A DNA stretch of 28,597 nucleotides from Lachnospiraceae bacterium (GCA_015057205.1 SVEW01000007.1:1-28597), one strand, 5' to 3'; shown: positions 1 through 7,269, counted from the stretch's first letter. Translations and numbers: made by a program. The notes: generated by a model from the sequence alone, not told the origin.

Positions 1-144
1 CAGATATAACTGGGTCATATCTACGGCCTCCGGATTATTCCGAACACCATCAATTCCATGCTTAATCAAATTCCCCATTCGGTCAATGGTCATCAGATAT
101 AACTGGGTCATATCTACGGCCTCCGGATTATTCCGAACACCATC
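1..144. repeat. 51-bp direct repeat with 93-bp period
   Basis: Bases 1-51 and 94-144 are identical. The 93-bp period equals 31 codons, so the repeat keeps the lipoprotein frame and repeats the 17-residue peptide DGVRNNPEAVDMTQLYL. The first copy starts at base 1 of the window, so the outer boundary cannot be seen. Confidence 0.9.
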
Positions 145-309
145 TGTAAACGGTGAATACTCCTCACCCATATCTCCACATCCAATCACCAATGGACGCT
201 CTGTTTTCTCCTGTCCTGCTGTCTTCTGTGTCTGTTTGCACCCGACGCTACCAAAAATCAGCGCTGCCCCCGTCACAAGTGCTAAACTTTTCATTCGTCT
301 CTTTTTCAC
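1..309 (-). CDS. Lipoprotein, probable ABC transporter solute-binding protein (N-terminal part)
   Basis: Only the first 103 codons are in the window; the gene runs off the left edge. I chose the GTG start at 309 because AGGAGG (317-322) lies 7 bases upstream; an ATG at 294 is the alternative. The N-terminus has a basic stretch (KKRR), a hydrophobic core and a cysteine at residue 24 (GSVGC), which reads as a lipoprotein signal peptide, although the -3 residue is Ser instead of the usual Leu. After it comes a Gln/Lys/Thr-rich linker and then RPLVIGCGDMGEEYSPF, which resembles the start of peptide/nickel-type (family 5) binding proteins. The family call is an inference from this short region. 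Residues 56-72 and 87-103 are identical, coded by a 51-bp direct repeat that ends exactly at the window edge; this may be an assembly effect. Confidence 0.6.
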   Translation of the reverse strand, partial: MKKRRMKSLALVTGAALIFGSVGCKQTQKTAGQEKTERPLVIGCGDMGEEYSPFTDGVRNNPEAVDMTQLYLMTIDRMGNLIKHGIDGVRNNPEAVDMTQLYL

Positions 310-357
310 CTTCAGGCCTCCTAACGTTTGTATCCTTTCTAAATTTACCCACGTTAG

Positions 358-363
358 ATTATA
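358..363 (-). promoter_or_regulatory. Extended -10 promoter of the lipoprotein gene, with a leader dyad
   Basis: On the minus strand TGGTATAAT is an extended -10 element; no good -35 is seen. Just downstream a 7-bp inverted repeat (CTAACGT at 321-327 and ACGTTAG at 351-357, plus-strand positions) frames the leader. Its inner arm abuts and partly overlaps the AGGAGG ribosome site at 317-322, so it could be an operator or a structure that limits translation. Confidence 0.55.
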
Positions 364-375
364 CCATATTCTTTT

Positions 376-603
376 TTAGTGTTCTAGTCCTTGATGACCG
401 CAATTTGACAATTGAACTTTTTTCGCAATTAGCCAAAAAAGTATTGCTAATAACAAAATTACTAAAACCAATAATAATAAATCTGCATTTTCCACCTTGC
501 GGTCAAATATTTTCATCACAAGAAAAAAAGTCCCCACGGCCTGCATAAGCGGAACAAAAATATCTTCTATTTTTTCTATCCATTTTTCACGCATTTTTTT
601 CAT
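376..603 (-). CDS. Small hypothetical membrane protein, 75 residues
   Basis: I do not recognise the family. The start at 603 is chosen because AAAGGAG lies 8 bases upstream of this ATG; a longer reading to 666 has no ribosome site and a very basic, unlikely N-terminus. The protein begins with a charged helix (MKKMREKWIEKIED), has a moderately hydrophobic stretch at about residues 14-33 and a strongly hydrophobic segment rich in Leu/Val at about 41-60, then KK and a short polar tail ending in GLEH. This suggests an integral membrane protein with one or two passes. It is divergent from pyrB and lies directly upstream of the lipoprotein gene, whose -10 element is 12 bases past its stop. No clear promoter of its own was found. 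Confidence 0.55.
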   Translation of the reverse strand: MKKMREKWIEKIEDIFVPLMQAVGTFFLVMKIFDRKVENADLLLLVLVILLLAILFWLIAKKVQLSNCGHQGLEH

Positions 604-699
604 TTTTTTCACTCCTTTTTCATTGAATTTACAGCGTTTCTTTTGTCTTCTTTGAAATGATATCAAAATTATCGTCCTTTATTCTGTACAATTAGGGTA

Positions 700-728
700 T
701 TGACACATAAATTTTCGTAGTATATAAT
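700..728 (+). promoter_or_regulatory. pyrB promoter, sigma-A type
   Basis: A perfect TTGACA at 700-705 and TATAAT at 723-728 are separated by 17 bases. Transcription should start near 735, giving a leader of about 74 bases before pyrB. Confidence 0.9.
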
Positions 729-735
729 AGTCAAA

Positions 736-777
736 ATGCTTAAGGGCAGGTCCCAAATCTTGCCCGGCATCTTGTGA
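736..777 (+). promoter_or_regulatory. pyrB leader: hairpin plus possible 13-codon leader ORF
   Basis: GGGCAGG (744-750) pairs with CTTGCCC (759-765) around an 8-base loop, with one G-T pair; flanking ATGC (736-739) and GCAT (767-770) can extend the stem across a small internal loop. No T-run follows, so this is not a standard terminator. The same bases contain an ORF that starts at ATG 736 and stops at TGA 775-777, reading MLKGRSQILPGIL. The expected transcript start is at or next to this ATG, so it could only be translated leaderless. No PyrR-binding consensus was recognised. Confidence 0.4.
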
Positions 778-808
778 AAAAACTTTATATTACTTAAGGA
801 GGACGAAT

Positions 809-1726
809 ATGCGTCATTTAATGAGTCCACTGGATTTCTCAGTGAAAGAGCTCGATTCCCTGCTGAACTTAGCAGACGATATCGAAAAGAATCCGGCCAA
901 ATATGCACATGCGTGTGATGGTAAAATATTGGCTACATGTTTTTACGAGCCAAGTACAAGAACAAGATTAAGTTTTGAATCTGCAATGTTACGTTTAGGT
1001 GGACAGGTGTTAGGATTTTCAGAAGCCGGTAGCAGTTCAGCTGCAAAAGGTGAAAGTGGTTCCGACACCATTCGTGTTATTTCCTGTTACGCTGATATTT
1101 GTGCTATCAGACATCCTAAAGAAGGTGCTCCACTCGTTGGATCCCAGAAATCATTAATTCCAGTTATTAACGCCGGTGACGGTGGTCATCAGCATCCAAC
1201 TCAAACCCTTACCGATTTACTTACAATTAAACAAAAGAAAGGTCGTTTAGACAATCTTACCATTGGTTTGTGCGGCGATTTAAAATTTGGACGTACGGTT
1301 CATTCTTTAATTGAAGCATTGGTACGTTATGAAAATGTTTCTTTTGTACTGATTTCACCGGACGAACTCCGCGTGCCAAGCTATATCCGTGAAGAAGTTT
1401 TGGATGCAAATAACATTCCTTACAAGGAAGTAGAACGTCTTGAAGATGCCATGGCAGATTTAGACATTCTCTACATGACTCGTATTCAGAAAGAGCGTTT
1501 CTTCAACGAAGAAGAATACCTACGCATGAAAGGTTTTTACATCTTAGACCCTAAGAAAATGGAATTTGCAAAAGATGATATGATTATCATGCACCCACTT
1601 CCACGTGTAAATGAAATTTCCGTTGAAGTCGACAAAGACGAACGTGCTAACTATTTTGAACAAGCACAATACGGCGTCTATGTGCGCATGGCATTAATTC
1701 TTACATTATTGGAGGTACAGGTATGA
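809..1726 (+). CDS. pyrB: Aspartate carbamoyltransferase, catalytic subunit
   Basis: This enzyme joins carbamoyl phosphate and L-aspartate to give N-carbamoyl-aspartate, the committed step of pyrimidine synthesis, in the cytosol. The 305-residue length is normal. Visible motifs are the carbamoyl-phosphate site STRTR at residues 49-53, HPTQTLTDL in the middle and MHPLPR near residue 264. The start is fixed by AAGGAGG at 795-801. The stop overlaps the pyrI start by four bases (ATGA), so the two are translated together, as expected for a PyrB3/PyrI2-type dodecamer. The strong promoter at 700-728 and a structured leader suggest leader-based control by pyrimidines, but the mechanism cannot be read from sequence. 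No other pyrimidine gene is nearby. Confidence 0.97.
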   Translation: MRHLMSPLDFSVKELDSLLNLADDIEKNPAKYAHACDGKILATCFYEPSTRTRLSFESAMLRLGGQVLGFSEAGSSSAAKGESGSDTIRVISCYADICAIRHPKEGAPLVGSQKSLIPVINAGDGGHQHPTQTLTDLLTIKQKKGRLDNLTIGLCGDLKFGRTVHSLIEALVRYENVSFVLISPDELRVPSYIREEVLDANNIPYKEVERLEDAMADLDILYMTRIQKERFFNEEEYLRMKGFYILDPKKMEFAKDDMIIMHPLPRVNEISVEVDKDERANYFEQAQYGVYVRMALILTLLEVQV

Positions 1727-2172
1727 TTAACGTAGGTGCAATTAAAGAAGGATACGTATTAGACCATATTCAGGTTGGAATGGCTTTGCAGATTTACAAT
1801 GATTTAAATTTAAAGGCTATGAAGGACTGCACCATTGCTATTATCACAAACGTATGTAGTCCGACAATGGGACGCAAAGATATTCTAAAAGTGGAATGTC
1901 CTCTGGGCAGCATTGATTTAGATGTTCTTGGTTTCTTGGATCATAACATTACTGTAAATGTCATTGAAGACGAGAAAATCGTTGATAAGAAGAAATTGAA
2001 ATTACCAAAACAGATTTGCAACGTTATTAAATGTAAGAATCCACGTTGCATCACTTCTATCGAGCAGGAGCTTGACCAGATTTTCTTCCTGACAGATGAA
2101 GAAAAAGAAATCTATCGTTGCAAATACTGCGAAGAGAAATATCGTTCTCACAAACGTAATAAATTAAATTAG
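1723..2172 (+). CDS. pyrI: Aspartate carbamoyltransferase, regulatory subunit
   Basis: This is the nucleotide-binding regulatory chain that gives the enzyme allosteric control by CTP/UTP and ATP in the well-studied homologues. It has 149 residues with the N-terminal allosteric domain followed by the zinc domain: Cys104, Cys109, Cys133 and Cys136 match the four zinc ligands of the E. coli protein with a constant offset of five. GGAGG sits 7 bases before the ATG, inside the end of pyrB, and the two reading frames overlap by four bases. A bidirectional terminator follows. PyrI is absent from Bacillus-type pyrimidine operons, so its presence here argues for a different mode of control. Confidence 0.96.
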   Translation: MINVGAIKEGYVLDHIQVGMALQIYNDLNLKAMKDCTIAIITNVCSPTMGRKDILKVECPLGSIDLDVLGFLDHNITVNVIEDEKIVDKKKLKLPKQICNVIKCKNPRCITSIEQELDQIFFLTDEEKEIYRCKYCEEKYRSHKRNKLN

Positions 2173-2192
2173 GGACATTAAACACACCTATA

Positions 2193-2238
2193 AAAATAGG
2201 ACGCATGAGAAACTTTCATTTTTCATGCATCCTATTTT
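2193..2238. terminator. Bidirectional intrinsic terminator between pyrI and fchA
   Basis: Arms at 2193-2208 and 2223-2238 pair over 16 positions with a single C-A mismatch around a 14-base loop. The stem is flanked by A-runs and T-runs on both sides, so it can end pyrBI on the plus strand and the ftcD-fchA transcript on the minus strand; the fchA stop is only four bases away. Confidence 0.9.
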
Positions 2239-2241
2239 ATT

Positions 2242-2847
2242 TTACAAACCTAATAATTCTTTTTCACGGCGAATTGCATTTTCTTCTATGTTTTCAATTT
2301 CTGTGCGCATTTTTGCAACAAACTCTTCATCCTTAATGGACTCCAAGTTGATTTTAACGTTATACCCTGCTGCAAGAACAGCGGTACGTGCCATCATCAT
2401 AGCCGTCTTACCATCAGTTACCGCATTCTGATTTCCTTTCTTAACAGCAAGCTCTGCATAATCCATTGCCTCATAAGCAAGTTTCGCATTCTCAAGCGGA
2501 ACAATTGCTGCCGCCTTTAAGCCTTCCTGCATAGCTTCTCTTCTGGCTGCCTTTTCTTCATCCGTTCCCTTTGGAAGTTTTAACGCATCCATGTATACAT
2601 TGAAAGATTCTGAGTCTTTAAGAATTCCATCCAATAACTCTTTTGACAACGCACTTGCAGATGCTTCCATTACTTTCATCTCATCTTCTACATCTGCGTA
2701 TTTCTCGCGTCCCATGGTCAAGTTTGCAACCATACCAGCCAATGCTGCTGCCAATGCACCTGCCAATGCTGCTACGCTACCGCCGCCCGGTGCCGGTTCA
2801 TTAGATTCTGTCAAAGCACAAAATGCTTCTAATGTCATGTCTTTCAT
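2242..2847 (-). CDS. fchA: Formiminotetrahydrofolate cyclodeaminase / methenyl-THF cyclohydrolase family
   Basis: Proteins of this family convert 5-formimino-THF to 5,10-methenyl-THF plus ammonia, or hydrolyse methenyl-THF. The 201-residue protein matches the all-helical FTCD_C fold, with the family hallmark PAPGGGSVAALAGALAAAL at residues 18-36 and the later helix around GNQNAVTDG. AAGGAG lies 6 bases before the start. The gene follows ftcD by 14 bases on the same strand, so the two would split the job of the bifunctional animal FTCD enzyme. Which of the two activities dominates cannot be decided from sequence; the ftcD partner favours the cyclodeaminase. Confidence 0.88.
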   Translation of the reverse strand: MKDMTLEAFCALTESNEPAPGGGSVAALAGALAAALAGMVANLTMGREKYADVEDEMKVMEASASALSKELLDGILKDSESFNVYMDALKLPKGTDEEKAARREAMQEGLKAAAIVPLENAKLAYEAMDYAELAVKKGNQNAVTDGKTAMMMARTAVLAAGYNVKINLESIKDEEFVAKMRTEIENIEENAIRREKELLGL

Positions 2848-2861
2848 ATATCTTTCTCCTT

Positions 2862-3758
2862 TTAGAACAATCTGGTTTCCAGTACCTGATTCATATCAAA
2901 GTTCTCAATCTGAAGGTAATATTCTGCTGCATCAATCAGTGCTGCCATCGGTACCAAACCGATTACTTCACTTCCGATTACATTTACGCCATATCTTCTT
3001 GCCTCAAATTTTACAGTTTCAAACACACGATAAACTGCAGATTTCTCGTAGTTGGTAAGATTCATAGACACCTGTGCCACATTACGATCTTCTAACATAA
3101 CGCCCATCGCCTTTACATAACGATATCCGCCACCAATATGACGAATCTTCTTAGCAATTGCACTTGCAATTTCTACATCACTGGTATCCAGATTAATGTT
3201 GAATGCTACAAGTGGCATTCTTGCTCCAATTGCTGTTACACCACCAGTTGGATGAATGGTTTCCGGTCCAAAATCCGGTTTCCACATATCCTGATCTTTC
3301 ATCTTCTCAGCCATGCCTTCGAACTGTCCTTTACGGATAGATGCAAGATTTTCACGATGTGGTGCAGTAGCAGATTTCTCATATAAGAAAAATGGCTGGC
3401 CAAATTTCTCTGCTGCTTCTTTTGCAGTTTCCTTGGCAATGGCATCTGCATCTTCTACTGTTGTATTGCGAATCGGAATGAACGGGATTACATCTACACA
3501 ACCCATTCTTGGATGCTGACCTTCATGCTTGGTCATATCAATTAATTCGATTGCTTTTCCAATAGATTCCACAACAGCTGCCTTTAATGCTTCCGGCTCA
3601 CCTATAACCGTTACCACAGAACGATTGTGACTTTCATCAGAGCTATAGTCAAGAAGTTTAACTCCTTCTTTTCCTCTAAAGCAATCTACAATCTTTTCTA
3701 CCTTGTCTAAGTCTCTACCTTCACTATAATTTGGTACACATTCCAGTATTCTTTCCAT
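2862..3758 (-). CDS. ftcD: Glutamate formimidoyltransferase
   Basis: The enzyme moves the formimino group from formiminoglutamate to tetrahydrofolate, feeding histidine-derived carbon into the folate pool. The 298-residue protein starts MERILECVPNYSEGRD, the typical N-terminus, and keeps KHEGQHPRMGCVDVIPF and the later GARMPLVAFN motif. The frame stays open to 3854, but that extension runs through a terminator hairpin and has no homology I recognise, so I start at 3758. The immediate upstream sequence is only GGGG; a much better AAAGGAG (3791-3797) lies 32 bases away, separated by a small hairpin. No clear promoter lies between the upstream terminator and this gene. No hut histidine-degradation gene is in the window. 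Confidence 0.93.
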   Translation of the reverse strand: MERILECVPNYSEGRDLDKVEKIVDCFRGKEGVKLLDYSSDESHNRSVVTVIGEPEALKAAVVESIGKAIELIDMTKHEGQHPRMGCVDVIPFIPIRNTTVEDADAIAKETAKEAAEKFGQPFFLYEKSATAPHRENLASIRKGQFEGMAEKMKDQDMWKPDFGPETIHPTGGVTAIGARMPLVAFNINLDTSDVEIASAIAKKIRHIGGGYRYVKAMGVMLEDRNVAQVSMNLTNYEKSAVYRVFETVKFEARRYGVNVIGSEVIGLVPMAALIDAAEYYLQIENFDMNQVLETRLF

Positions 3759-3770
3759 TTTTTCCCCAAT

Positions 3771-3797
3771 AGCGGTTTTATTCCCCGCTTCTCCTTT
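3771..3797 (-). promoter_or_regulatory. ftcD ribosome site set back behind a small hairpin
   Basis: On the minus strand AAAGGAG (3797-3791) is followed by a 5-bp stem AGCGG/CCGCT (3789-3785 and 3775-3771) with a 9-base loop, and the ATG begins at 3758. If the stem forms, the effective distance from ribosome site to start falls to about 13 bases. Confidence 0.35.
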
Positions 3798-3810
3798 CTT
3801 ATTAAAACAT

Positions 3811-3846
3811 AAAAAGGGGGTGCGCCTAACGCGGAAACCCCCTTTT
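3811..3846 (-). terminator. Intrinsic terminator after the DUF1015 gene
   Basis: Arms AAAAGGGGG (3812-3820) and CCCCCTTTT (3838-3846) form a 9-bp stem with an inner GCG/CGC pairing. Read on the minus strand it is followed by five T residues, placing the end of the serC-serA-DUF1015 unit here, 13 bases past the stop codon. Confidence 0.88.
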
Positions 3847-3859
3847 GTAATCAACTTGC

Positions 3860-5158
3860 TTATTTTACAATCTTACGAGCTTCCATATAGAATCTCTTTT
3901 CCTGTGCCTCTCCCATAGAAAATGTCTTACGTGGTAATACACCATCAATAATAACTCCGCGGAACAAGTCAGCCTTGGCCGGATCCGGTAAATAGAATCC
4001 CATATTTCCTTCCTGTTCGGAAAGTTGTGCCAGAGAATCCAATCCATGGATATAATCAATTTTAATATTCTTTCTTGTGCTCAAATAATCATCCAAGAAA
4101 TTCTGTAAGGTTGCAACTTCCATTGCCCATTTAGAATTCTTAACAGAGAAGGCACCTTTTTTCTTACCTGCAGTCCACTTAAATACCTGTGCGCCTGCAA
4201 CTTCCCCTTCTTCTACGCTTCCTCCATTTTTTGCAAAGAAGTCTTTGGCAGCTGCCACAACATCCGCCGGGTCAGCACCAAATAAAACACGATAGATTGC
4301 TTCAATTTCAAGACTTTCGTCATGAATATTTACCACCTCGGCCAATACAAAACGAGCCGGATGTGTCTTCTGTTCTTCTTCGGATAATCCTTCTTTAATA
4401 CGCTCCCAATTAGCCTTCGCTGTCGCCATAGAATGGTTTCCATCTCCGGTTGCATAGTGTACAATTGGATAATCCTTGTCCAAGTTGTATTTCTTATTAA
4501 AAATATCTCTGTCTGCTAATTTATCAAGCGCTTCCTGAATTTTATCAGTCACATCGCCTTCCGGTATAAACCATCCGGTAAGATGTCCACCCTTCTGCAT
4601 TAATTCAACGTCGTAAACCTTCTTGAACTCATTTCTCTTCTCATAAATCGGCTCAATTACAGTTCTATCCGGATCGTCGATTAATAACATGATATGCGGC
4701 AATTCCATAGAAGCGTTCTTACGAACTGCAAGTCTCGGTGGAATACGCTCTTCCACAGTCTTTTCAGTTGGACGAATTAATGAGGTGGATCCTAAGTGAT
4801 AATCATACTGCTCTAAATCAAATGCCATCATAAGACCTTTTCTTCCACAAACACGTCCGGTCTCACGATCAAGAAGAATCATACCGCTTGGTAATTCTTC
4901 CAAAATGCCTTCTTTTTCATAGCGAAGCATTTCGGCATTGATTTTCTCCGTTCTTTCTGCTACATCATCGCCCTCTAAGTAAATTTCCGGTAATGTGATA
5001 CGTACCGTTGATGGTTCATCTCCAACAAATTCATTTACTTCTTTCCAGTATTCCGGTTCGGACGTATACTGGTCACAGGCAACTACTGCCCATTTTGCCA
5101 TGTCGACGCCTTCCTTTGGAAGCATCATTTTACAAGGTTTTGTACTTCTTACTGCCAT
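3860..5158 (-). CDS. DUF1015 family protein in the serine operon
   Basis: This 432-residue soluble protein belongs to the DUF1015 family. The family-like block SLIRPTEKTVEER (around 127-138), the run of hydrophobic residues and acids ending at DDPDR, and GDGNHSMATAK at 238-248 support the call. AGGAGG precedes the ATG by five bases and overlaps the stop region of serA, nine bases upstream, so it is co-translated with serA. A strong terminator follows. The biochemical function is not settled from what I can see. The DGNHS motif resembles the DGHHR-like motif of ParB/sulfiredoxin-fold free-serine kinases, and the position next to serC and serA suggests a role in serine or phosphoserine handling; this is inference. 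No serB phosphatase gene is in the window. Confidence 0.8.
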   Translation of the reverse strand: MAVRSTKPCKMMLPKEGVDMAKWAVVACDQYTSEPEYWKEVNEFVGDEPSTVRITLPEIYLEGDDVAERTEKINAEMLRYEKEGILEELPSGMILLDRETGRVCGRKGLMMAFDLEQYDYHLGSTSLIRPTEKTVEERIPPRLAVRKNASMELPHIMLLIDDPDRTVIEPIYEKRNEFKKVYDVELMQKGGHLTGWFIPEGDVTDKIQEALDKLADRDIFNKKYNLDKDYPIVHYATGDGNHSMATAKANWERIKEGLSEEEQKTHPARFVLAEVVNIHDESLEIEAIYRVLFGADPADVVAAAKDFFAKNGGSVEEGEVAGAQVFKWTAGKKKGAFSVKNSKWAMEVATLQNFLDDYLSTRKNIKIDYIHGLDSLAQLSEQEGNMGFYLPDPAKADLFRGVIIDGVLPRKTFSMGEAQEKRFYMEARKIVK

Positions 5159-5167
5159 AAGTTCCTC

Positions 5168-6091
5168 CTAGCCTTCAAAGGTAGATTTGATTACGTCTAT
5201 TAACTCTAAACCGATTCTTGCCTGGCACTCTTTGGTACCTGCACCGATGTGTGGTGTACAAGAAACAGCCGGATGTCCTGCAAGCTCCCAGTTAGGATCT
5301 TTTTCACTTAACCAAACATCCAAACCAGCTGCTCTAACCTTACCGCTGTTAAGACCATCAAGTAATGCTTTCTCATCAATGTTAGCACCACGAGATACGT
5401 TAATAATAACAACACCGTCTCTCATTTTCTTAAGACCTTCTGCATCAACGATTGGTTTCTCTCCGGATGGTGCACACATTGTGATAATATCAGCTGTTGC
5501 GAAAGCTTCATCCTGAGAAACGAATTTCATTCCGATTTCGCCTTCTAAATTCTTCATCTTATCTGCAAATGGATCGTAAGCGATGATGTTCATTCCAAGA
5601 GCAACACCTTTTCTTCCTACCTGCTGTCCGATTCTACCAAATCCAAATACTGCCATGGTCTTACCTGCAAGCTCAAATCCCTTTGAGTATGCTTTCTTCT
5701 CCCACTTGCCTTCTCTCATAGTATGACCTGCAATAGAAATGTTACGTGCACAAGAGAAAAGATGTGCAAACGCTAACTCGGATACTGCGTTAGCACTAGA
5801 CTGTGGTGTATTGCGAACCTTAATTCCTGCTTCTTCTGCATATTTCACTGCAATGTTATCAACGCCAACACCCGCGCGAACGATTAATTTCAACTTGCTT
5901 CCTTTCGCTGCATCAATCTGTGGCTCTTTAATCTTGGTAGCAGAACGAATGATGACTGCATCAAAATCGCGTAATGCTTCTCCCAATTCATCCGGCTCGT
6001 AGAATTTCTCTACGATTTCATAACCGTCATTTCTTAATGTTTCAATTGCACCCGCATCCATTCCGTCGGTAACTAAAATACGTGCTATCAT
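5168..6091 (-). CDS. serA: D-3-phosphoglycerate dehydrogenase, short form
   Basis: The enzyme oxidises 3-phosphoglycerate to 3-phosphohydroxypyruvate with NAD, the first step of serine synthesis. The 307-residue chain contains the Rossmann motif GFGRIG at 150-155 and the 2-hydroxyacid dehydrogenase triad Arg234 (SRGA), Glu263 (LSEKDP) and His281 (CTPHIG). It ends after the catalytic domain and so lacks the C-terminal ACT domain that carries serine feedback inhibition in longer forms. The start at 6091 is set by AGGAGG nine bases upstream; the open frame to 6121 adds an unlikely extension. The gene follows serC with a terminator-like hairpin between them, which would lower serA and DUF1015 expression relative to serC. 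Confidence 0.93.
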   Translation of the reverse strand: MIARILVTDGMDAGAIETLRNDGYEIVEKFYEPDELGEALRDFDAVIIRSATKIKEPQIDAAKGSKLKLIVRAGVGVDNIAVKYAEEAGIKVRNTPQSSANAVSELAFAHLFSCARNISIAGHTMREGKWEKKAYSKGFELAGKTMAVFGFGRIGQQVGRKGVALGMNIIAYDPFADKMKNLEGEIGMKFVSQDEAFATADIITMCAPSGEKPIVDAEGLKKMRDGVVIINVSRGANIDEKALLDGLNSGKVRAAGLDVWLSEKDPNWELAGHPAVSCTPHIGAGTKECQARIGLELIDVIKSTFEG

Positions 6092-6125
6092 GCTCTTTTT
6101 CCTCCTAAAAATACCTATCAATCTG

Positions 6126-6170
6126 AAAAAACGACCGCCCGCCAGGGATTTCTCCTTGGCGAGCCTGTCA
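6126..6170 (-). terminator. Terminator-like hairpin between serC and serA
   Basis: The core stem pairs 6140-6148 with 6153-6161 around a 4-base loop with one weak pair, and extends outward with further GC pairs. On the minus strand it is followed by six T residues (6131-6126). The serA ribosome site lies 20 bases further on, so it probably acts as a partial terminator or attenuator. Confidence 0.7.
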
Positions 6171-6180
6171 TAAAATATTC

Positions 6181-7269
6181 TTACGCGTTCTTTGCTTCGT
6201 AATCCTTCAAGAATTCAACCAATGCTTCCACGCCTTCTTTTGGCATAGCATTATAGATTGATGCACGAAGTCCTCCAACACTCTTGTGTCCTTTTAAGTT
6301 ATTAAATCCTGCTTCTGTAGAAGCCTTAACAACATCTGCATCCTTATCTGCATCACCGGTAACAAATGGTACGTTCATCAAAGAACGATCCTCTTTACGA
6401 ACAGAACCTTTGAATAATTTAGAAGAATCAAGGAAGTCATATAAAACTTTTGCCTTATCTTCATTCATTTCCTGAACTTTCTCAAGTCCGCCTAAGTTCA
6501 ATAAATATTTGAATACTTTACCGCAGCAGTAAATTGCCCAGCAGTTTGGTGTGTTATATAAAGAATCTGCATCCGCATGAGTCTTGTAGCTCATGTAAAC
6601 CGGTGTCTTCGGGTCTAAATCTTCACGAATCAAATCTTCACGAATGATTACAACAGCCATACCTGCAGGTCCTACATTCTTCTGAACACCTGCCCAAATC
6701 AAGCCGTAATCTTCAACATTACATGGACGGCTCAAGAACATGGAAGACTGGTCAGAAACCAATACCTTTCCCTTGGTGTTCGGTAATTTATTAAAGGTTG
6801 TACCATTGATGGTCTCGTTCTCACAAATATATACATAATCTGCATCGTCCGGGATATCAAGGTCTGAGCAATCCGGAATATAAGAGAAGTTCTCATCTTT
6901 AGACGATGCAACAATCTTAACCTCTCCATATTTCTTAGCTTCAGCGATTGCCTTCTTAGACCAGGAACCGGTCTCAACGTAGCATGCTACTCCATTCTTC
7001 ATTAAGTTCATTGGAACCATTGCGAACTGTAAAGTTCCTCCACCCTGAACAAAAAGTACCTTATAGTTATCCGGAATACCCATAAGTTTTCTCAAATCAG
7101 CTTCTGCCTCATCTCGAATCTGCTGGAAAACTTTGGATCTATGGGACATCTCCATAACAGACATTCCACTTCCGCGATAGTTTAATACTTCCTCTTTGAT
7201 TTCTTCCAATACTGGTTCCGGCATCATAGCTGGGCCAGCAGAAAAGTTAAAGGTACGATTGTACTTCAT
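6181..7269 (-). CDS. serC: Phosphoserine aminotransferase
   Basis: This PLP enzyme transfers the amino group of glutamate to 3-phosphohydroxypyruvate to make phosphoserine. The 362-residue length is normal. The N-terminus FNFSAGPAMMPEPVL, GGGTLQF, the cofactor-contacting Asp173 (VSDQSS) and the Schiff-base lysine Lys197 (AGVQKNVGPAG) are all present. AAAGGAG lies 10 bases before the start. The gene is first in the serine unit, with its own promoter at 7365-7393 and a leader of about 88 bases. A hairpin with T-run follows the stop, before serA. Confidence 0.96.
   Translation of the reverse strand: MKYNRTFNFSAGPAMMPEPVLEEIKEEVLNYRGSGMSVMEMSHRSKVFQQIRDEAEADLRKLMGIPDNYKVLFVQGGGTLQFAMVPMNLMKNGVACYVETGSWSKKAIAEAKKYGEVKIVASSKDENFSYIPDCSDLDIPDDADYVYICENETINGTTFNKLPNTKGKVLVSDQSSMFLSRPCNVEDYGLIWAGVQKNVGPAGMAVVIIREDLIREDLDPKTPVYMSYKTHADADSLYNTPNCWAIYCCGKVFKYLLNLGGLEKVQEMNEDKAKVLYDFLDSSKLFKGSVRKEDRSLMNVPFVTGDADKDADVVKASTEAGFNNLKGHKSVGGLRASIYNAMPKEGVEALVEFLKDYEAKNA

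Noticed and set aside
1..144. CRISPR-like array from the repeated 51-bp unit
   Set aside because: Only two copies, no short spacer structure, and the repeat is in frame within a coding gene.
735..808. PyrR-type attenuator in the pyrB leader
   Set aside because: No PyrR-binding loop consensus and no terminator with T-run is present.
669..908. A 79-codon minus-strand frame opposite the pyrB start
   Set aside because: It overlaps the pyrB promoter, leader and first codons and has no ribosome site or recognisable protein.
3759..3854. Upstream extension of ftcD by 32 codons
   Set aside because: It would translate a terminator stem and has no family similarity; the standard MERILECVPN start is downstream.
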